Of a stretch of 64,000 bases of DNA, positions 52,471-61,759 are shown one piece after another. Positions within the stretch are counted from its first letter, which is position 1; every line of letters starts with the position of its first letter. Source of the DNA: Acidobacteriota bacterium (lineage in GTDB: Bacteria; Acidobacteriota; Blastocatellia; Pyrinomonadales; Pyrinomonadaceae). Location: assembly GCA_016703965.1 (NCBI GenBank), contig JADJBB010000021.1, forward strand, positions 496,001 to 560,000, written 5' to 3'. Made by a program: the position numbers and the translations under genes. A model generated the notes under the pieces. The model did no database searches, had not been told where the DNA came from, and saw only the letters and a list, made by a program, of their open reading frames with translations.

Positions 52471-54690
52471 TTAGATGGCATCGACGATCGCGTTCAGCGT
52501 GCCGGAAGGCCGCATCGCAGCGTATGCCTTGTCAGGATCCGGATGATAATATCCGCCGACATCCTGTGGCTTTCCTTGTGCTCCGATCAGTTCATCGTTG
52601 ATCTTTGCTTCGTTTTCCTGCAAAGCTTTGGCGACCGGAGCAAATTTTGCGGCGATCTCGGCGTCCGCGGTTTGTTCGGCTAGAGCTTCGGCCCAATACA
52701 TCGCCAGATAGAAATGCGAGCCGCGGTTGTCGATCTGGCCGACCTTTCTGGCAGGCGATTTGTCGGTTGCGAGGAATTTTGCATTCGCCGCGTCCAGGGC
52801 ATCGGCGAGGATCTGGGCTTTATTATTGCCCGTGGTCTGTGCGACGTGCTCGAAACTTGCCTGCAGAGCCAGGAATTCGCCGAGCGAATCCCAACGCAGA
52901 TAACCCTCTTGCAGGAACTGCTGGATGTGTTTCGGAGCCGAGCCGCCGGCTCCGGTCTCGAACAAACCGCCGCCGTTCATGAGCGGGACGATCGAGAGCA
53001 TCTTGGCCGAGGTTCCGAGTTCCAAAATAGGGAACATATCGGTCAGATAATCACGCAAAACATTGCCCGAAACCGAGATCGTGTCCTTGCCTTCGCGCGC
53101 ACGTTTTAAGGTCGCGGCAACGGCGTCTTTGACGTCCATGATCTGGATGTCAAGGCCGGTAAGATCGTGATCTTTGAGGTATTTTTCGACCTTTTTGATG
53201 ATCTGAGCGTCGTGTGCACGGTCGTGATCGAGCCAGAATATTGCCGGCGTGTCGGAAAGTCTTGCACGGTTTACCGCGAGTTTTACCCAGTCCTGGATCG
53301 GAGCGTCTTTGGCCTGGCACATTCTGAAAATATCGCCGTTCTGCACGCTTTGTTCGAGCAGGACGTTTCCGTTTTCGTCCTCGACCTTAACCGTGCCTTC
53401 GCCCGCGATCTGGAATGTTTTGTCGTGCGAACCGTATTCCTCGGCCTTTTGAGCCATCAGGCCGACGTTTGGAACGGAACCGAAAGTTTTCGGGTCGATC
53501 GCTCCGTTCTGCTTCATGTCGTCGATGATCGCCGCGTAAAATCCGGCATAGGTGCGGTCGGGGATGATGCAGACCGTATCTTCTTCATTGCCTTCCGCGT
53601 TCCACATTTTGCCGCCGCCTCGAACGAGAGCCGCCATCGACGCATCGACTATCACGTCTGATGAAACGTGGAAATTCGTGATGCCTTTGTCGGAATTGAC
53701 CATCGCGAGCTTCGCACTGTTTTGAATGGTATTTGCGATGTCCGCTTTGATCTCAGCCTCTTGCGGATGTCCCGAGATCTTCTCGTTTAGCGTTGCGAGG
53801 CCGTAGTTCGGATTGATATCCAGCTCGGCAAAAACGTCCTTGTATTTCTCAAAAACGTCCTTGAAATAGGTCTCGACGATCGCTCCGAAAATGATCGGGT
53901 CAGAGATCTTCATCATCGTCGCTTTCAGGTGAGCTGAAAGCAGAACGTCTTTCTCTTTTGCTTCAGCGATCGCTTCTTTGACGAACGATGTCAACGCCGA
54001 AAGCGTCATCACCGACGAATCGATCACCTCGCCCGCTTTTAACGGAGCGAAGTCCTTCAGAACCTTTTCGGAACCGTCGCTGCCGTAGAAAACGTTGCGG
54101 AATTTACCGTCGTTTTCAACAGTTGTAGAATTTTCCGTCCCAAAGAAATCGCCGCTGGTCATGTGCGCGACCGAGGTTTTCGAATCGGCGGCCCACACAC
54201 CCATCCGGTGCGGATTGACCTTGGCGTAATTCTTTACGGCTTTTGGGGCCCGGCGGTCGCTGTTTCCTTCTCGCAGGACCGGATTTACGGCACTTCCGAG
54301 GGCCTTGGCATATTTCTTGTTGATGGCCTTTTCTTCGTCAGTCTTGGGCTCGACGGGGTAATTTGGCAGCGCATAGCCCTGTTTCTGAAGTTCGGAGATC
54401 GCTTCCTCAAGCTGCGGAACGGAGGCCGAGACGTTTGGAAGCTTGATGATGTTGGCTTCCGGTTTGGTCGCGAGTTCGCCCAACTGTGCGAGTGCATCGG
54501 GTGTCTTTTGTTCGCCTGTCAGATACTCCGGAAAGTTAGCCAAAATGCGACCCGCGAGCGAGATATCGGGAACCTCAATGTCGATGTCCGCAGCCTTGGT
54601 AAACGCCTTAACTATCGGTAAAAAAGAAAACGTCGCGAGCATCGGAGCCTCGTCCGTCAATGTGTAATAGATCTTTGATTTGTCTGCCAT
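52471..54690 (-). CDS. icd: NADP-dependent isocitrate dehydrogenase, monomeric type
   Basis: The 739-residue protein is the monomeric IDH: SKIYYTLTDEAPMLATFSFL at the start, PVLREGNSDRRAPKAVKNYA, VAHMTSGDFFGTEN, AHLKATMMKISDPIIFGAIV and DKGITNFHVSSDVIVDASMA, ending in the GGYYHPDPDKAYAAMRPS box. It oxidises isocitrate to 2-oxoglutarate in the TCA cycle, using NADP. It is about twice the length of the dimeric enzyme and unrelated in easy sequence comparison. It is a single-gene unit. Confidence 0.96.
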   Translation of the reverse strand: MADKSKIYYTLTDEAPMLATFSFLPIVKAFTKAADIDIEVPDISLAGRILANFPEYLTGEQKTPDALAQLGELATKPEANIIKLPNVSASVPQLEEAISELQKQGYALPNYPVEPKTDEEKAINKKYAKALGSAVNPVLREGNSDRRAPKAVKNYAKVNPHRMGVWAADSKTSVAHMTSGDFFGTENSTTVENDGKFRNVFYGSDGSEKVLKDFAPLKAGEVIDSSVMTLSALTSFVKEAIAEAKEKDVLLSAHLKATMMKISDPIIFGAIVETYFKDVFEKYKDVFAELDINPNYGLATLNEKISGHPQEAEIKADIANTIQNSAKLAMVNSDKGITNFHVSSDVIVDASMAALVRGGGKMWNAEGNEEDTVCIIPDRTYAGFYAAIIDDMKQNGAIDPKTFGSVPNVGLMAQKAEEYGSHDKTFQIAGEGTVKVEDENGNVLLEQSVQNGDIFRMCQAKDAPIQDWVKLAVNRARLSDTPAIFWLDHDRAHDAQIIKKVEKYLKDHDLTGLDIQIMDVKDAVAATLKRAREGKDTISVSGNVLRDYLTDMFPILELGTSAKMLSIVPLMNGGGLFETGAGGSAPKHIQQFLQEGYLRWDSLGEFLALQASFEHVAQTTGNNKAQILADALDAANAKFLATDKSPARKVGQIDNRGSHFYLAMYWAEALAEQTADAEIAAKFAPVAKALQENEAKINDELIGAQGKPQDVGGYYHPDPDKAYAAMRPSGTLNAIVDAI

Positions 54691-54775
54691 TTTATCGCCT
54701 GTTTTAATATAAAGGTTGGGTCTATCGACCGGTTTTATTGCTGAGTTTGAGCGTATATTTAGAACTCAGGATCTT

Positions 54776-54791
54776 GTTTAGTACACTAAAC
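54776..54791. promoter_or_regulatory. Operator-like palindrome upstream of icd
   Basis: GTTTAGT-AC-ACTAAAC: perfect 7-bp arms with a 2-bp spacer, 86 nt upstream of the icd start and 86 nt upstream of the divergent lipoprotein gene, so it could control both. Confidence 0.4.
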
Positions 54792-54876
54792 AATTAACGC
54801 TATCTTAAGTTGCTTTGAGATAAAAGGTAAATTTCGCTCGTAAGATTATTCTTCTCACACCTCTCCGACAGATTGT

Positions 54877-55362
54877 ATGAAGAGCTCTACCGTACATATC
54901 CATTTGTTGATCGTGGCTTTGCTCTTGTTCTCGGCTGGCTGCGGCCCGCAGGCCTTACGCGTTGTTATGCCATCGACTGAAGCTGGCCTGGTCGAAACAC
55001 GGCTGGGCGAATCGAATTACTATATTTCGATACCTGAAACATTACGCGTTGCAGAAGCCCGCGGAAAAGAAGGGCAGCTCGGGTACAACATCCTCGCCAA
55101 AGATCCGGCGTCTGATCTCTACGGGTTCGTCGAGATAAAAAAGGGACAGGGAATACATTCCGGTTCAGATACCGAGACAAAGCCATTTTTAAGGTCGCGG
55201 CTTATTAAAGACGATGTTGTGTGGTCGGTTGTAAAAACAAGCACGGGAACGCTGACTGCCGCGACAAACGAGACTGGCGATCTGAATGCTCGTGCATCGT
55301 CTAAAAACGAGAATGGCCTCGAAAGAATGATCGCGATCATCGCAACGCTTCGAACGAAATGA
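54877..55362 (+). CDS. Lipoprotein of unknown function
   Basis: The 161-residue protein has a lipoprotein signal (VHIHLLIVALLLFSAGC, lipobox FSAGC with Cys at residue 22). The mature part, from VETRLGESNYYISIPETLRV to ERMIAIIATLRTK, is a small alpha/beta domain with a pattern seen in proteins that hold a short 'YYISIPE' strand pair (Tsi3/PsbP-like lipoproteins), but I cannot name the family. It is divergent from icd and is followed at 20 nt by a DUF1801 gene. Confidence 0.7.
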   Translation: MKSSTVHIHLLIVALLLFSAGCGPQALRVVMPSTEAGLVETRLGESNYYISIPETLRVAEARGKEGQLGYNILAKDPASDLYGFVEIKKGQGIHSGSDTETKPFLRSRLIKDDVVWSVVKTSTGTLTAATNETGDLNARASSKNENGLERMIAIIATLRTK

Positions 55363-55382
55363 GTTATTCGGTTTGATCCGCA

Positions 55383-55820
55383 ATGAATATCAGACAGATA
55401 CACCCGGACTTTCTCTACCTGCTGGAATTCAAGCAGCCAGAGCTGATCGAGCTGTTTATTGATCTGCGGGAGTTTGTTTTGGAGATATATCCGGATAGCA
55501 ATGAACTGCTTTATCATACGCACGCATTGACGGCGGGGTTTTCGCTGTCAGACCGGCTGGCCGACACGTTCTGCGTTTTACCGATCTACACGAATCACGT
55601 AAATCTCGGCCTGAATAAGGGCACGCTGCTGCCAGATCCGCATAAGCTTTTGAAAGGAACCGGAAATCTAATGCGTCATATCCCGGTCGCAAAACGCGAA
55701 GACTATCGAAACGACGCGGTCAGAGATCTGCTGTCGGCCGCGGTCGAATTGGCGATCAGCGATATGGACAAGCCGAGTGAATTGAAAGGAAAGACCATAT
55801 CGAGGATAAAGGCAAAGTGA
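55383..55820 (+). CDS. DUF1801 (YdhG-like) protein
   Basis: The 145-residue protein matches the DUF1801 fold: a helical start (HPDFLYLLEFKQPELIELFI), a central strand region (FCVLPIYTNHVNLGLNKGTL) and LLKGTGNLMRHIPV, then a C-terminal helix. Members are small cytoplasmic alpha/beta proteins of unknown function, related to frataxin-like folds. It is in a plus-strand run with neighbours at 15-20 nt. Confidence 0.82.
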   Translation: MNIRQIHPDFLYLLEFKQPELIELFIDLREFVLEIYPDSNELLYHTHALTAGFSLSDRLADTFCVLPIYTNHVNLGLNKGTLLPDPHKLLKGTGNLMRHIPVAKREDYRNDAVRDLLSAAVELAISDMDKPSELKGKTISRIKAK

Positions 55821-55835
55821 GATATTATTAAGAAT

Positions 55836-56477
55836 ATGCGTCAGTTTTCCTTTCTATCGATATTCGCGGTCGTCCTGTGTCTTGCAGGGTCGTCTTTCTC
55901 GCAGGGCTCGAAGGAGATCTTTCGCGATTCGGATGGGAATTTGGTGTCGAATAACGAATTCGTGGATATCAGAATGGCGAATTTCAACTACCCCGATGCC
56001 ACGATCGTAAAAACGCTGGCAGACGGCACGAAAGAATTTCAACTGCAAAAGGTCCCGCAGGAAGGCATGGCGGCTCCTGCGTTTTCGGTCAAAACGCTCG
56101 ACGGAAACCGCGTCGATCTGGCTGCATTGAAAGGCAAGGTCGTGGTGCTCAATTTCTGGTTTATCGGCTGTGCATCTTGCCGGGCACATCAGCCGAAACT
56201 GAATGAACTAAAGGCGAAATTCGCGGGTCATGAGGATGTGGTTTTCCTCGCGATAACGGCCGATCCGGCGGGCGACGTCAAGAAATATCTGTCTAAAGAG
56301 CGATTCGATTATCCGCAGACCACGGACGCAGACGCCCTGATCAAGGCTTTTCGCGTCGCCGTTTATCCAAAAAATATCGTTATCAACAAGGACGGCGAGA
56401 TCGTCTACTGGCGAAGCACGATCGCCGCGTGGGACAAGTTTGAATCAGTGATCAGACAGGAGTCAGCGAAAAATTGA
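55836..56477 (+). CDS. Exported TlpA-like redoxin
   Basis: The 213-residue protein has a signal peptide (RQFSFLSIFAVVLCLAGSSF, cut near residue 22) and a thioredoxin-fold domain from PAFSVKTLDGNRVDLAALKG with VVVLNFWFIGCASC (active-site C112 and C115) to AVYPKNIVINKDGEIVYWRS, which contains the cis-proline. Position 113-114 is Ala-Ser, unlike the Gly-Pro of thioredoxin, as in TlpA/ResA-type periplasmic reductants. It may reduce cytochrome c or other exported disulfides. Its end overlaps purE by 4 nt. Confidence 0.85.
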   Translation: MRQFSFLSIFAVVLCLAGSSFSQGSKEIFRDSDGNLVSNNEFVDIRMANFNYPDATIVKTLADGTKEFQLQKVPQEGMAAPAFSVKTLDGNRVDLAALKGKVVVLNFWFIGCASCRAHQPKLNELKAKFAGHEDVVFLAITADPAGDVKKYLSKERFDYPQTTDADALIKAFRVAVYPKNIVINKDGEIVYWRSTIAAWDKFESVIRQESAKN

Positions 56478-57004
56478 AATCCAAGATCCAAAATCCAAAA
56501 TCCAAGATCGCCCAACCGCTGGTGTCGATAATAATGGGCAGCAAGTCGGACTGGCCGACGATGGAGATCGCTTCGCAGACGCTCGACGAATTTGGCGTGG
56601 CGCACGAGAGCAAGGTGGTGTCCGCGCACCGCACGCCTGATCTGCTATTCGAATTTGCAAAAACGGCAGAAGAACGCGGCATCGAGGTCATCATCGCCGG
56701 TGCCGGCGGCGCCGCTCATCTGCCGGGAATGTGCGCTTCGCAGACAGTTTTGCCGGTGCTCGGCGTTCCGGTTGAAAGCCGAGCGTTGAAGGGGCTCGAT
56801 TCGCTGCTTTCGATCGCTCAGATGCCGGCTGGCGTTCCGGTTGGAACGCTAGCGATCGGGCAAGCGGGAGCCAAGAACGCGGCGCTTTTGGCGATCTCGA
56901 TACTTGCGAATTCGCGTCCCGATCTTCGAAAGAAACTGCATAAATTTCGCAGTGAACAAACCAAAAGCGTTCTTCGTTCTAAGCTGGATAAGGAGAAAAA
57001 ATGA
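56474..57004 (+). CDS. purE: N5-carboxyaminoimidazole ribonucleotide mutase
   Basis: The 176-residue protein is PurE: VSIIMGSKSDWPTMEIASQT, ESKVVSAHRTPDLLFEFA, VIIAGAGGAAHLPGMCASQT and VPVGTLAIGQAGAKNAALLA. It moves the carboxyl group of N5-CAIR to give CAIR in purine synthesis. The partner purK lies 2.4 kb downstream. The first ~13 codons consist of short tandem (AAATCCAAG/AAATCCAAA) units; homologous sequence begins at QPLVSIIM. The TTG start overlaps the upstream stop, so the repeat seems to have been inserted at or to have replaced the original start region. Confidence 0.93.
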   Translation: MKSKIQNPKSKIAQPLVSIIMGSKSDWPTMEIASQTLDEFGVAHESKVVSAHRTPDLLFEFAKTAEERGIEVIIAGAGGAAHLPGMCASQTVLPVLGVPVESRALKGLDSLLSIAQMPAGVPVGTLAIGQAGAKNAALLAISILANSRPDLRKKLHKFRSEQTKSVLRSKLDKEKK

Positions 57005-58102
57005 TCAGTAAATACAAACGTCTTTATCTCAGCAGAATTTATGCGAGTTTTGGGCTCGCTCTTTTATTTTACACGCTGGCTCTTGGGGTTTCGGCTCAAA
57101 GCGATGAGGTTGATAAGGTCGTCGTGGCGGAGATGCAGCGGCAGAAGATTCCCGGCGTGGCGGTCGCGGTGATACGCAATGGCAAGGTGATCAAGGGAAA
57201 AGGGTTATGGCCTGGCGAATGTCGAGTTGAACGTTCCGGTAACGAGCGAGACGGCGTTCAAGATCGGTTCGATCAGCAAACCGATCATCGCCATCGGAGT
57301 GATGAAACTGGTAGAGGAAGGCAAGATCGGGCTCGACGATCCGGTCGGGAAGTATTTTCCAGAAGCTCCGGATACGTGGAAAGGGATCAAGATCCGCAAT
57401 CTGCTGAGCCACACGTCGGGCATCATCCGCGAGGCTCCGGGCTTTGATCCGCTGAAGCTCCAGCCGAATTACGACGTGATCAAGACAGCTTTTCCTGTGC
57501 CGCTAGTTTTTGCGCCGGGCGAGAAATATCAATATTGCAACGTAGGTTACTTCTCGCTCGCCGAGATCATCACTCGCGTGAGCGGCAAAGCGTGGCCCGA
57601 TTATCTTAGCGAACTGATCTTCAAACCGCTGGGTATGTCAGCGACGCGAACGACCTCGAATTTTGACATTATCCAGAATCGTTCCGGAGCTTACGTCATT
57701 GACGGGGCAAAAATGTCGAATGCGGAATCATATCGAGCCCTGCGTCCGAGCGGTGCTTTTTACTCGAATCTCAAAGACATGATCAAATTCGATCTCGCCC
57801 TCGAGAACGGCGGACCGTTGAAGAAAGAGACTCTGGCGTCGATGATGACTGCTTATAAGCTGAACGACGGCCAGTTGGCCCCGTATGGATATGGGTTTGT
57901 GGTCGGTGCTTATCGCGGTAAGAAACGGCTCGGTCATGGCGGCAGTCTGGCTGGTTTCAGATCAGATCTCGCGATCTTTCCCGAGGACAAATTGAGTGTT
58001 ATCGTGTTCGCAAATCTCGATTCGGCCATTCCCGGGATCATCGCGAACCTTGTCGCAGACGTTTACATTGATTTTCCCGAGGCCGCTCGTCCCGCTCAAT
58101 AA
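57001..58102 (+). pseudogene. Frameshifted serine hydrolase (class C beta-lactamase family)
   Basis: Two overlapping frames together give a full serine beta-lactamase/DD-peptidase-like protein: a signal peptide (residues 1-32), KIPGVAVAVIRNGKVIKGKG, then in the next frame YGLANVELNVPVTSETAFKI, the S-I-S-K active-site motif in GSISKPIIAI, Y-C-N in YQYCNVGYFSLA, and the HGG box in GHGGSLAGFRSD. One extra base in the run GGGAAAAGGG (57195-57204) puts the rest out of frame. The ribosome could slip at this A-run, or the read is wrong here, or the gene is dead. The start overlaps purE by 4 nt. Confidence 0.85.
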
Positions 58103-58822
58103 ATGACCGCTGAAGAGATCATTTCCGAGCTTCGCGAACTCGCCGATCCGTCGCGGACAGGCGTTTACGAGCGATATGCGATAAGAACGAAGGAACTGCT
58201 CGGGATATCGGCCCCTGAGGTTAAAGCGTTTGCCAAAGAGGTCAAGAAGCTGGTATCCGACCGCCATGCGGTCGCCGGGGAGCTTTGGCGGAGCGAGATA
58301 TACGAGGCGCGTGCCGTCGCGTATTTGATCGACGATCCTAAGCTCGTCACGCCGGAGCAGATGGACGCGTGGTGTTGCGATTTTGACAATTGGGCAACGG
58401 TCGACGGTGCCTGCGGTTATCTATTTTGCCGGACGCCGTATGCTTACGAAAAAGCCGTCGAGTGGACGGCTCGCGAGCCGGAATTTGAGAAACGCGCAGG
58501 TTTTTCGATGATGGCTTACCTGGCGGTTCATGATAAGAAGGCTCCGGACGACAAGCTTGCCGCGTTTTTCCCGCTCATCGAGCTACACTCGGAAGATCCA
58601 CGAAATTTTGTTAAAAAGGCTGTCAATTGGGCGCTTCGACAGATCGGCAAACGCAGCTTGACTCTAAATGGCCTCGCTGTGCAGGCAGCGATGCGAACTA
58701 GGCAGCAGGGCACGACCTCCGCCAAATGGATCGCCGCAGACGCGTTGCGTGAACTCGAGAGTGCTGCAGTGCTCGAACGGCTCCGAAACAAAGATACGAA
58801 AAATAATATTAGTAAAAAGTAA
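58103..58822 (+). CDS. DNA alkylation repair protein, AlkD-like
   Basis: The 239-residue all-helical protein fits the AlkD HEAT-repeat family: YAIRTKELLGISAPEVKAFA near the start, LWRSEIYEARAVAYLIDDPK, WCCDFDNWATVDGACGYLF and NFVKKAVNWALRQIGKRSLT. AlkD-type glycosylases remove bulky or charged alkylated bases without base flipping. The D-N-W motif carries the aromatic and acidic residues that contact the lesion in relatives. Its ATG follows the serine hydrolase stop directly. Confidence 0.88.
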   Translation: MTAEEIISELRELADPSRTGVYERYAIRTKELLGISAPEVKAFAKEVKKLVSDRHAVAGELWRSEIYEARAVAYLIDDPKLVTPEQMDAWCCDFDNWATVDGACGYLFCRTPYAYEKAVEWTAREPEFEKRAGFSMMAYLAVHDKKAPDDKLAAFFPLIELHSEDPRNFVKKAVNWALRQIGKRSLTLNGLAVQAAMRTRQQGTTSAKWIAADALRELESAAVLERLRNKDTKNNISKK

Positions 58823-58887
58823 AACTTGTTTATCATTGTGCATTTGTTACAGCGAGAGCGTCTTGGACGACTCTCGTTTTTATCAAA

Positions 58888-59277
58888 ATGCGCAGAGATA
58901 TAAGAGCTTGCAGATATTGTACGTCGGCGAATGTTGTCAAAAACACTCACTGCCGGCGGTGCAATCGTTGGCTCGGCCCGCAGGAATCTGCAAACGATAA
59001 CCCTAAAGGTGTTCACTCGCGGTTCACGAGGTGGCAGCGGAATTTGGCAGTCACGGCCATCGCGGCGGTGATCGCCGTCGGTTCGCCATATATCTATTCT
59101 ATGTTCGATGGTAACTCGACCAGAGAACTTGCCGCTCCGAATCCAGCGGCATCGCTACCGCTTCCTGAATCCGCACTGCATTCAGTCATCTCATCCAGCG
59201 ATAGAAGCAAACAGGTCAATCGGAAGGTAGAAAGAGAACGGAAACAAGACACGCAGATCGCGTCGCGAAAGCGGTAA
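58888..59277 (+). CDS. Small zinc-ribbon membrane protein
   Basis: The 129-residue protein starts with two Cys pairs (ACRYCTSANVVKNTHCRRCN, a zinc ribbon of the CxxC...CxxC kind), then one membrane helix (NLAVTAIAAVIAVGSPYIYS) and a polar tail of low complexity. I do not recognise a family. It starts 66 nt after the AlkD-like gene and may be cotranscribed. The reading frame is supported by the regular Cys spacing. Confidence 0.6.
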   Translation: MRRDIRACRYCTSANVVKNTHCRRCNRWLGPQESANDNPKGVHSRFTRWQRNLAVTAIAAVIAVGSPYIYSMFDGNSTRELAAPNPAASLPLPESALHSVISSSDRSKQVNRKVERERKQDTQIASRKR

Positions 59278-59380
59278 AATATCCCCTAATCAGAATCCGT
59301 CAGTTTTAGAAATAACTCCTTTCGCCACTTCGATATTCCGCAACACTCTGTGCTAATCTCTTGTTTTTCCAGAGATTTAT

Positions 59381-60517
59381 ATGATCCTTCCGGGTTCGAC
59401 GATAGGCGTTTTCGGCAGCGGGCAGCTCGGGCGTATGTTTGCGATCGAGGCTCGTAAGATGGGCTATCGCGTGCATACCTTTTCGCCTGAGAGCGACACG
59501 CCGACCGGGCAAGTGGCGGATATCGAGACCTGCGCGGGTTACGACAATCTGTTCGAGGTGCGGACGTTTGCACAGAGTGTGGATGTGGTGACGTTTGAGT
59601 TTGAGAATGTCCCTGCAGCGACAGTCGATGCGGCGGCGGAGTTTGTCGAGGTCTTTCCAAAGGGCGAGATACTGCACACGACGCAGAACCGTTTGCGTGA
59701 AAAGACGTTTTTGTCGTCAAACGGTTTTCCCGTCACGCCGTTTCGGCATATTAAGACTATCGACGAATTGCGGGCCGCGGTCAGCGAACTCGGGCTTCCA
59801 TGCGTGCTAAAAACGGCCGGATTCGGCTACGACGGCAAAGGGCAGGCGAAGATCAAAGCGGCGGGCGATGTAGAAGCCGCTTTCGCCGGGCTGAACGGAG
59901 CCGACGCTGTGCTTGAGGCTTTCGTCGATTTTGAAAAAGAGGTTTCTGTCGTCTGTGCCCGTGATCGGAAGGGTAATTTTGCCCATTTTCGCGTCATCGA
60001 GAACGAGCATGCTAATCACATCCTCGACGTATCGTTCGCACCGGCGGTTGTTTCGGAGAAGGTCTTTGCTGACGCGGTTGAGATCACACGCAGCATCGCG
60101 GATTCTCTGGATTATGTCGGCACGTTGTGTGTCGAGTTTTTCTTGACGCGTGACGAAAAGCTGCTCGTTAACGAACTTGCGCCGAGGCCCCATAATTCGG
60201 GGCATCTGACATTTGACGCGTGTGTGACGTCGCAGTTTGAGCAGCAATTGCGGGCCGTTTGCGGTTTGCCGTTGGGCTCGACCGAGTTTTACCGTCCGGC
60301 GGCGATGGCGAATTTGCTGGGCGATGTTTGGTCGAACGGCGAGCCGAACTGGGCCGCAGCGTTAGAATTGCCCAACGTGAAATTGCATCTTTACGGAAAG
60401 GTCGAACCGCGTATCGGCCGCAAGATGGGACATCTGACCGCGACCGCCGATACTGCCAAAAAAGCGGTCGATCTCGTCCGCGAAGCAAAACGGCGGCTAA
60501 ACAACCCGGCGTCCTAA
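59381..60517 (+). CDS. purK: N5-carboxyaminoimidazole ribonucleotide synthase
   Basis: The 378-residue ATP-grasp enzyme has STIGVFGSGQLGRMFAIEAR, FEFENVPAATVDAA, ATP-grasp strands (PCVLKTAGFGYDGKGQAKIK), and LLVNELAPRPHNSGHLTFDA. It carboxylates AIR with bicarbonate and ATP, giving the substrate of PurE. Its last 21 nt overlap the 3' end of the convergent crcB gene. Confidence 0.95.
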   Translation: MILPGSTIGVFGSGQLGRMFAIEARKMGYRVHTFSPESDTPTGQVADIETCAGYDNLFEVRTFAQSVDVVTFEFENVPAATVDAAAEFVEVFPKGEILHTTQNRLREKTFLSSNGFPVTPFRHIKTIDELRAAVSELGLPCVLKTAGFGYDGKGQAKIKAAGDVEAAFAGLNGADAVLEAFVDFEKEVSVVCARDRKGNFAHFRVIENEHANHILDVSFAPAVVSEKVFADAVEITRSIADSLDYVGTLCVEFFLTRDEKLLVNELAPRPHNSGHLTFDACVTSQFEQQLRAVCGLPLGSTEFYRPAAMANLLGDVWSNGEPNWAAALELPNVKLHLYGKVEPRIGRKMGHLTATADTAKKAVDLVREAKRRLNNPAS

Positions 60518-60883
60518 ACTTACACCTGCGACTACGCCCAAAAATCCGACGATCACGCTAAGGGCGAGATACAGAAAAGCGGTGATCAACTGCCTTTCCT
60601 TAAAGAGCCCGAACATCTCCATTTCAAAGGTCGAGAAAGTCGTAAAAGCACCGAGAAAACCAACAATTATTGCCATCCTCAGGTTCTCGTTCGATGAATA
60701 TTTGTCCGCGAACAGGATCATCAAGAATCCGATCAGAAAAGAACCAGTAATGTTGATAACGAACGTCGGCAGCGGGAATTTATCAAAAACCGCATTTAGG
60801 GGCGAGACGTTGATCAGGTAACGAGCGACCGCTCCGAAAGCTCCGCCGATGGCGATAGATAGGATCTTGCCGAGTTCTTCCAT
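60497..60883 (-). CDS. crcB: Fluoride channel CrcB/Fluc
   Basis: The 128-residue protein has four membrane helices with the family signature GGAFGAVARYLINV, FPLPTFVINITGSFLIGFL and GFLGAFTTFSTFEMEMFGLF (the F-T-T-F-S-T-F region that lines the fluoride path). It works as a double-barrelled dimer to let fluoride leave the cell. It is convergent with and overlaps purK by 21 nt. I found no fluoride riboswitch upstream. Confidence 0.93.
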   Translation of the reverse strand: MEELGKILSIAIGGAFGAVARYLINVSPLNAVFDKFPLPTFVINITGSFLIGFLMILFADKYSSNENLRMAIIVGFLGAFTTFSTFEMEMFGLFKERQLITAFLYLALSVIVGFLGVVAGVSLGRRVV

Positions 60884-60939
60884 TCGAACAGTATATATTA
60901 CAAGCGTTTACCGTCTCAGGAGTTCTAAAAAGAAAAAAA

Positions 60940-60969
60940 TTGACGCGATTTTGCAGAAGGGGCTATACT
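60940..60969 (+). promoter_or_regulatory. Candidate sigma-70 promoter of the 61073 gene pair
   Basis: TTGACG (60940-60945) and TATACT (60964-60969) with an 18-nt spacer, about 100 nt upstream of the next start codon. It is one of the cleanest promoters in the window. Confidence 0.6.
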
Positions 60970-61072
60970 CCTTTTTAAGTTCTACCCCTGAACTCTAACA
61001 TCCCGGTCGTTCGATCGTCCTGATCGACGGCTATCACCCATTCCGCTGTTGCAGCAGCATTAAGGAGATTTC

Positions 61073-61759
61073 ATGAACTTGCGAAAGTTCTTTGTGTCTG
61101 TTTTTCAGCCCAGGGTAATGAGTTTCCGCTTTGCCCTAAAATTAGCTTTGCTGTCAGGTTTTGTTCTGGCTTCAGGATTTATTGCAGGCAGCTATGCACG
61201 AACTTCTCAAGTGTTTGCTCAGACAGTTGACAAACAAATAAGCTTGGGCACCCCGCTAACCAATCCTCAAATAAAGTTCTCCGAACTGAAGGTAGGAACC
61301 TCCGGAAGAATTTTTGGCGAAAGTTTCCGCGAAAATCGTGGATGGATCGCGAAGGTCGCATTTGACGCCGAGAATATTTCAGAACAGGAAATCGTCGGAA
61401 TAGAAATGAGAATCCGATTTCCGGAAACCAAAGCGACCGGCAACCAGATGAACTGTGTATTCCTCCTCGGAAAGCGCCCCGGCAGACCGGTAAATCCGGC
61501 AGAGCTGCCAGTAAAACCGCTCAGCATCCAAAAAGGGGAGAAGATTCAGATCTCGCTCGCGGAACAATATGAAAATATGGTTCGGTTCATCTCTAAAAGA
61601 ATGAACATTGACGATGTAAATAAGATACAGATCGAAGCAAGTTTCATCTTCTTTGCTGATGGTACGGGCTTTGCGATCGGTCAATTTATGCGAAGAGACC
61701 CGGTTCAGGAGAATCGATGGATTCCGTTTGAGCCATCGAAAAAGGAGGACAAGCCGTGA
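61073..61759 (+). CDS. Exported hypothetical protein
   Basis: The 228-residue protein has an AAGGAGA ribosome-binding site, a basic N-terminus, and a signal-anchor or long signal peptide (FALKLALLSGFVLASGFIAG; FAQ near residue 51 could be a cleavage site). The mature part is predicted to be beta-rich (FSELKVGTSGRIFGESFREN, IVGIEMRIRFPET, EASFIFFADGTGFAIGQFMR). I do not recognise the family. It overlaps the next gene by 4 nt. Confidence 0.75.
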   Translation: MNLRKFFVSVFQPRVMSFRFALKLALLSGFVLASGFIAGSYARTSQVFAQTVDKQISLGTPLTNPQIKFSELKVGTSGRIFGESFRENRGWIAKVAFDAENISEQEIVGIEMRIRFPETKATGNQMNCVFLLGKRPGRPVNPAELPVKPLSIQKGEKIQISLAEQYENMVRFISKRMNIDDVNKIQIEASFIFFADGTGFAIGQFMRRDPVQENRWIPFEPSKKEDKP

